A stretch of 8,258 nt of DNA from AWTP1-9 sp035703165 (GTDB taxonomy: Bacteria; Bacteroidota; Bacteroidia; Chitinophagales; Chitinophagaceae). Below are positions 5,858 through 8,258 of this stretch, piece by piece. A model generated the notes under the pieces. It was not told where the DNA came from, ran no database searches, and saw only the letters and a list, made by a program, of their open reading frames with translations. A program made the position numbers and the translations under genes. Each line of letters starts with the position of its first letter. Position 1 is the first letter of the stretch. Where the stretch lies: contig DASSYR010000018.1 of NCBI GenBank assembly GCA_035703165.1, positions 1 through 8,258 on the forward strand, given 5' to 3'.

Positions 5858-8197
5858 TTATTTAGTTTGCCTGTTTTTTTTCCACCATTTCGACTTTTTT
5901 ATTGAGTCTTCCGTATCCGTATTGCTTTTCATTTGTGCATCCACCACGGCAATCAGCACCATATTAAAAATAGAACGAATGGAGCTGCCCAACTGTAACA
6001 CATGCACCGGCTTTTTTAATCCCAATAATACCGGGCCAATGGAATCGGCGCCGCCAATCTCCTGCAGCAGGTTGTAGGCAATATTGCCCGCTGCCAGGTT
6101 AGGAAAGATTAAGGTATTTACATCGCCGTTCAGTAATTCACTGAAAGGATAGTTATCTCTTAATATTTCTTTGTTAAAAGCCACCAGGCCCTGCACTTCG
6201 CCATCACAAATTAATTCAGGGTCTTTTTGTTTTACAATTTCTCTCGCATTTCTTACTAAATTGGCTTCAGGGGAATCGCTGCTGCCAAAATTTGAATAGG
6301 ACAACATTGCAATCCTCGGACGAATATTAAAATGTCTTACCTCCTTAGCCACCAGCAATGTTATCTCCGCTAATTCTTCAGCAGTAGGATTAAAGTTTAC
6401 CGTAGTATCGGCCAGGAATAAGGGCCCTTTTTTGGTAAACATAATGTACATGCCCGCAATTTTCTTTACTCCGTCTTCTGTTCCAATTACATGTAGGGCA
6501 GGACGAATGGTATCGGGATAATTTCGGCTCAGCCCGCTTATCATACAATCGGCTTCTCCCAGTTCCACCATCATACTACCAAAGTAGTTACGGTCCTTCA
6601 TCATTTTATATGCCTCATACTGGTTTACACCGCGACGCTGACGTTTGTGAAAAAGTATTTCACCGTATTTTCTTCTTGTTTCCTCTGTTGCATCACCCTT
6701 ATGATTTATGATGGGGATGTCTTCCAAATCAATATTATTAACTTCCGCTATTTCGGCAATGCGTTTCTCATCCCCCAATAAAATAGGATAGCCCACGCCT
6801 TCTTCATGAACCATTTGGGCCACTTTTAAAATTTTGGCATTCTCTGCATCAGCAAATACTACCCGCTTGGGGTCTTTACGGGCTTTGTTGCCAATAACAC
6901 GGCTTAACTGGTTATCCAGCCCCAATCGTTTATTTAACTCCAGTTCGTATGCCTCCCAGTTAGTAATAGGAGCTTGTGCCACACCGCTTTCCATAGCAGC
7001 TTTGGCAACGGCCGGGGCCACGGTGGCCAATAAGCGGGGATCCAATGGTTTGGGTATAATATATTCCGGGCCAAAAGAAATATTTTTTTCGTTATAAGCC
7101 ATATTTACAATATCCGGCACCGGGGTTTTTGTAAGTTCCGCTAACGCTTTTACCGCAGCCAATTTCATTTCTTCATTAATGTGTTTAGCTCTTACATCCA
7201 GGGCTCCGCGAAAAATGTACGGGAAGCCCAATACATTATTTACCTGGTTGGGATAATCGCTTCGGCCGGTGGCCATTATCACATCTTTACGGGCACCAGT
7301 AGCCGCTTCATAGCTAATCTCGGGGTCAGGATTGGCCATAGCAAACACAATGGGATTTTTTGCCATGGCTTTTACCATTTCCGGCGTAACCACATTGCCC
7401 ACACTTAAGCCGATAAACACATCGGCGCCTTTAAAAGCTTCTTCTAAGGTGAGGTCTGTTTTTTTGGTAGTGGCAAATTTTTTCTTGTGTTCTTCCAAGT
7501 CTTCACGGTGCGTATGCAAAACCCCTTTCCGGTCGAACATTACGAAATTATGGTGCTTTGCCCCCAGCGCTTCGTACAACAATACACAGGCCATAGCCGC
7601 AGCGCCGGCGCCGTTTACCACAAACTTTGCTTTCTCAATTTTCTTGCCCTGTAGTTCCAGTGCATTTAACAAAGCAGCCGCACTGATGATGGCCGTACCA
7701 TGCTGGTCGTCATGCATTACGGGGATGTTGAGTTGCTTTTTCAGTTCCTGTTCTATATAAAAACATTCCGGGGCTTTAATATCCTCTAAATTAATACCGC
7801 CGAAGGTGGGCTCTAATGCTTTTACAATTTGTACAAATTTTTCCGGATCCTTCTCATTAATTTCAATATCAAATACATCAATATCCGCAAAAATTTTAAA
7901 CAGTACCCCCTTTCCTTCCATTACCGGTTTACCCGCTTCGGGGCCAATATCACCCAGGCCCAGCACCGCCGTACCATTGCTGATAACCGCCACTAAGTTT
8001 CCTTTGGCCGTGTATTTGTAAACGTTCTCTACATTGGCGTGAATTTCCTTACAGGGTTCGGCCACACCCGGCGAATAGGCCAGGGACAGGTCCCGCTGGG
8101 TTTTGGCATCTTTGGTAGGGATTACTTCAATTTTTCCGGGCCGGCCTTTAGCATGGTATTCTAATGCCTGCTGGCGACGAGACTGGTCTTTCTGCAT
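5858..8197 (-). CDS. maeB: NADP-dependent malic enzyme, MaeB type (malic enzyme + phosphotransacetylase-like domain)
   Basis: A 779-residue cytoplasmic enzyme, full length for the MaeB class. It oxidatively decarboxylates malate to pyruvate with reduction of NAD(P)+. The malic enzyme half (about 1-425) shows LAYSPGVAEPC with Y41, EGKGVLFK with K96, the metal ligands at LED (E138, D139) and MHDDQHGT (161-168), the dinucleotide-binding NGAGAAA (195-201) and ANPDPE (288-293). The second half (about 432-755) is a phosphotransacetylase-like domain with MLSYSNFGSS (631-640) and FPNLAAGNIAYNL (698-710). In characterised MaeB proteins this domain is regulatory, responding to acetyl-CoA, rather than a working acetyltransferase. 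A short Lys- and Trp-rich tail follows residue 757. It is probably the first gene of the minus-strand run, since 18 bases separate it from the kinase-like gene. Cofactor preference for NADP is inferred from family architecture. Confidence 0.97.
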   Translation of the reverse strand: MQKDQSRRQQALEYHAKGRPGKIEVIPTKDAKTQRDLSLAYSPGVAEPCKEIHANVENVYKYTAKGNLVAVISNGTAVLGLGDIGPEAGKPVMEGKGVLFKIFADIDVFDIEINEKDPEKFVQIVKALEPTFGGINLEDIKAPECFYIEQELKKQLNIPVMHDDQHGTAIISAAALLNALELQGKKIEKAKFVVNGAGAAAMACVLLYEALGAKHHNFVMFDRKGVLHTHREDLEEHKKKFATTKKTDLTLEEAFKGADVFIGLSVGNVVTPEMVKAMAKNPIVFAMANPDPEISYEAATGARKDVIMATGRSDYPNQVNNVLGFPYIFRGALDVRAKHINEEMKLAAVKALAELTKTPVPDIVNMAYNEKNISFGPEYIIPKPLDPRLLATVAPAVAKAAMESGVAQAPITNWEAYELELNKRLGLDNQLSRVIGNKARKDPKRVVFADAENAKILKVAQMVHEEGVGYPILLGDEKRIAEIAEVNNIDLEDIPIINHKGDATEETRRKYGEILFHKRQRRGVNQYEAYKMMKDRNYFGSMMVELGEADCMISGLSRNYPDTIRPALHVIGTEDGVKKIAGMYIMFTKKGPLFLADTTVNFNPTAEELAEITLLVAKEVRHFNIRPRIAMLSYSNFGSSDSPEANLVRNAREIVKQKDPELICDGEVQGLVAFNKEILRDNYPFSELLNGDVNTLIFPNLAAGNIAYNLLQEIGGADSIGPVLLGLKKPVHVLQLGSSIRSIFNMVLIAVVDAQMKSNTDTEDSIKKSKWWKKNRQTK

Positions 8198-8258
8198 ATT
8201 TGATGTTTTACTTTATACCGCTATTTTTAAGATAACAAATTGGCAAGCAGCGGCGAAG
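8198..8258 (-). promoter_or_regulatory. Upstream region of maeB with a weak Bacteroidota-like promoter candidate
   Basis: On the minus strand TTTG (8239-8236) is followed after 18 bases by TATAAAGT (8217-8210). This roughly fits the Bacteroidota pattern of TTTG near -33 and TAnnTTTG near -7, but the second box matches poorly and the leader would be only about ten bases. The window ends here, so the true promoter may lie outside it. No Shine-Dalgarno sequence is seen before the ATG, only an A-rich leader. Confidence 0.2.

Noticed and set aside
7332..7760. A 142-codon open frame on the plus strand, opposite maeB.
   Set aside because: It lies entirely antisense to the conserved malic enzyme domain. 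Its Ser/Ala/Cys/Phe-rich translation is the shadow of that coding strand, with no recognisable motif.
1..8258. tRNA or rRNA genes, CRISPR arrays, insertion sequences, long direct or inverted repeats.
   Set aside because: None was seen. Nearly all of the window is taken up by the coding regions listed, no gap exceeds 170 bases, and no gap shows a cloverleaf, regularly spaced repeats or terminal inverted repeats.

Overview
The window reads as a chromosomal segment from a member of the Bacteroidota, most plausibly the Chitinophagales/Chitinophagaceae. The reasons are AT-rich intergenic DNA, leaders without clear Shine-Dalgarno sequences, a MaeB-type malic enzyme, and Bacteroidota-style versions of an Mla-family lipid ABC permease and ATPase. 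This placement is an inference from style, not from a marker gene.

Layout: six complete genes lie on the minus strand, and the tail of one probable plus-strand gene enters at the left edge. Read in the direction of transcription (right to left), a compact run begins with maeB (NADP-type malic enzyme fused to a phosphotransacetylase-like domain, 8197 to 5858). It continues with a protein that has kinase-fold motifs (5839 to 4775), an MlaE-like permease (4743 to 4006), a double-anchored periplasmic transglutaminase-like protein (3997 to 2750) and an MlaF-like ATPase (2753 to 1968). The gaps are 18, 31 and 8 bases and then a 4-base overlap, so this is very probably one operon. The ATPase starts with TTG inside a TTGA stop/start overlap. 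A 166-base AT-rich gap with a candidate hairpin follows. Beyond it is a strongly AT-rich gene for a five-helix membrane protein with an alkaline-phosphatase/sulfatase-superfamily domain (1801 to 320). It converges on the plus-strand fragment (2 to 160).

How the genes may work together: MlaE and MlaF homologues form the inner-membrane permease/ATPase core of a lipid transporter, which normally works with an MCE-domain (MlaD-type) lipid-binding protein. No MCE gene is present in the window. Instead, a periplasm-facing transglutaminase-fold protein sits between permease and ATPase with tight coupling. The kinase-fold protein directly precedes the permease. The most notable candidate for something undescribed is therefore this kinase-like / permease / transglutaminase / ATPase cassette, co-transcribed behind a central-metabolism enzyme. 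The sulfatase-superfamily gene looks compositionally different and is probably a separate accessory locus acting on envelope or surface glycans or lipids.
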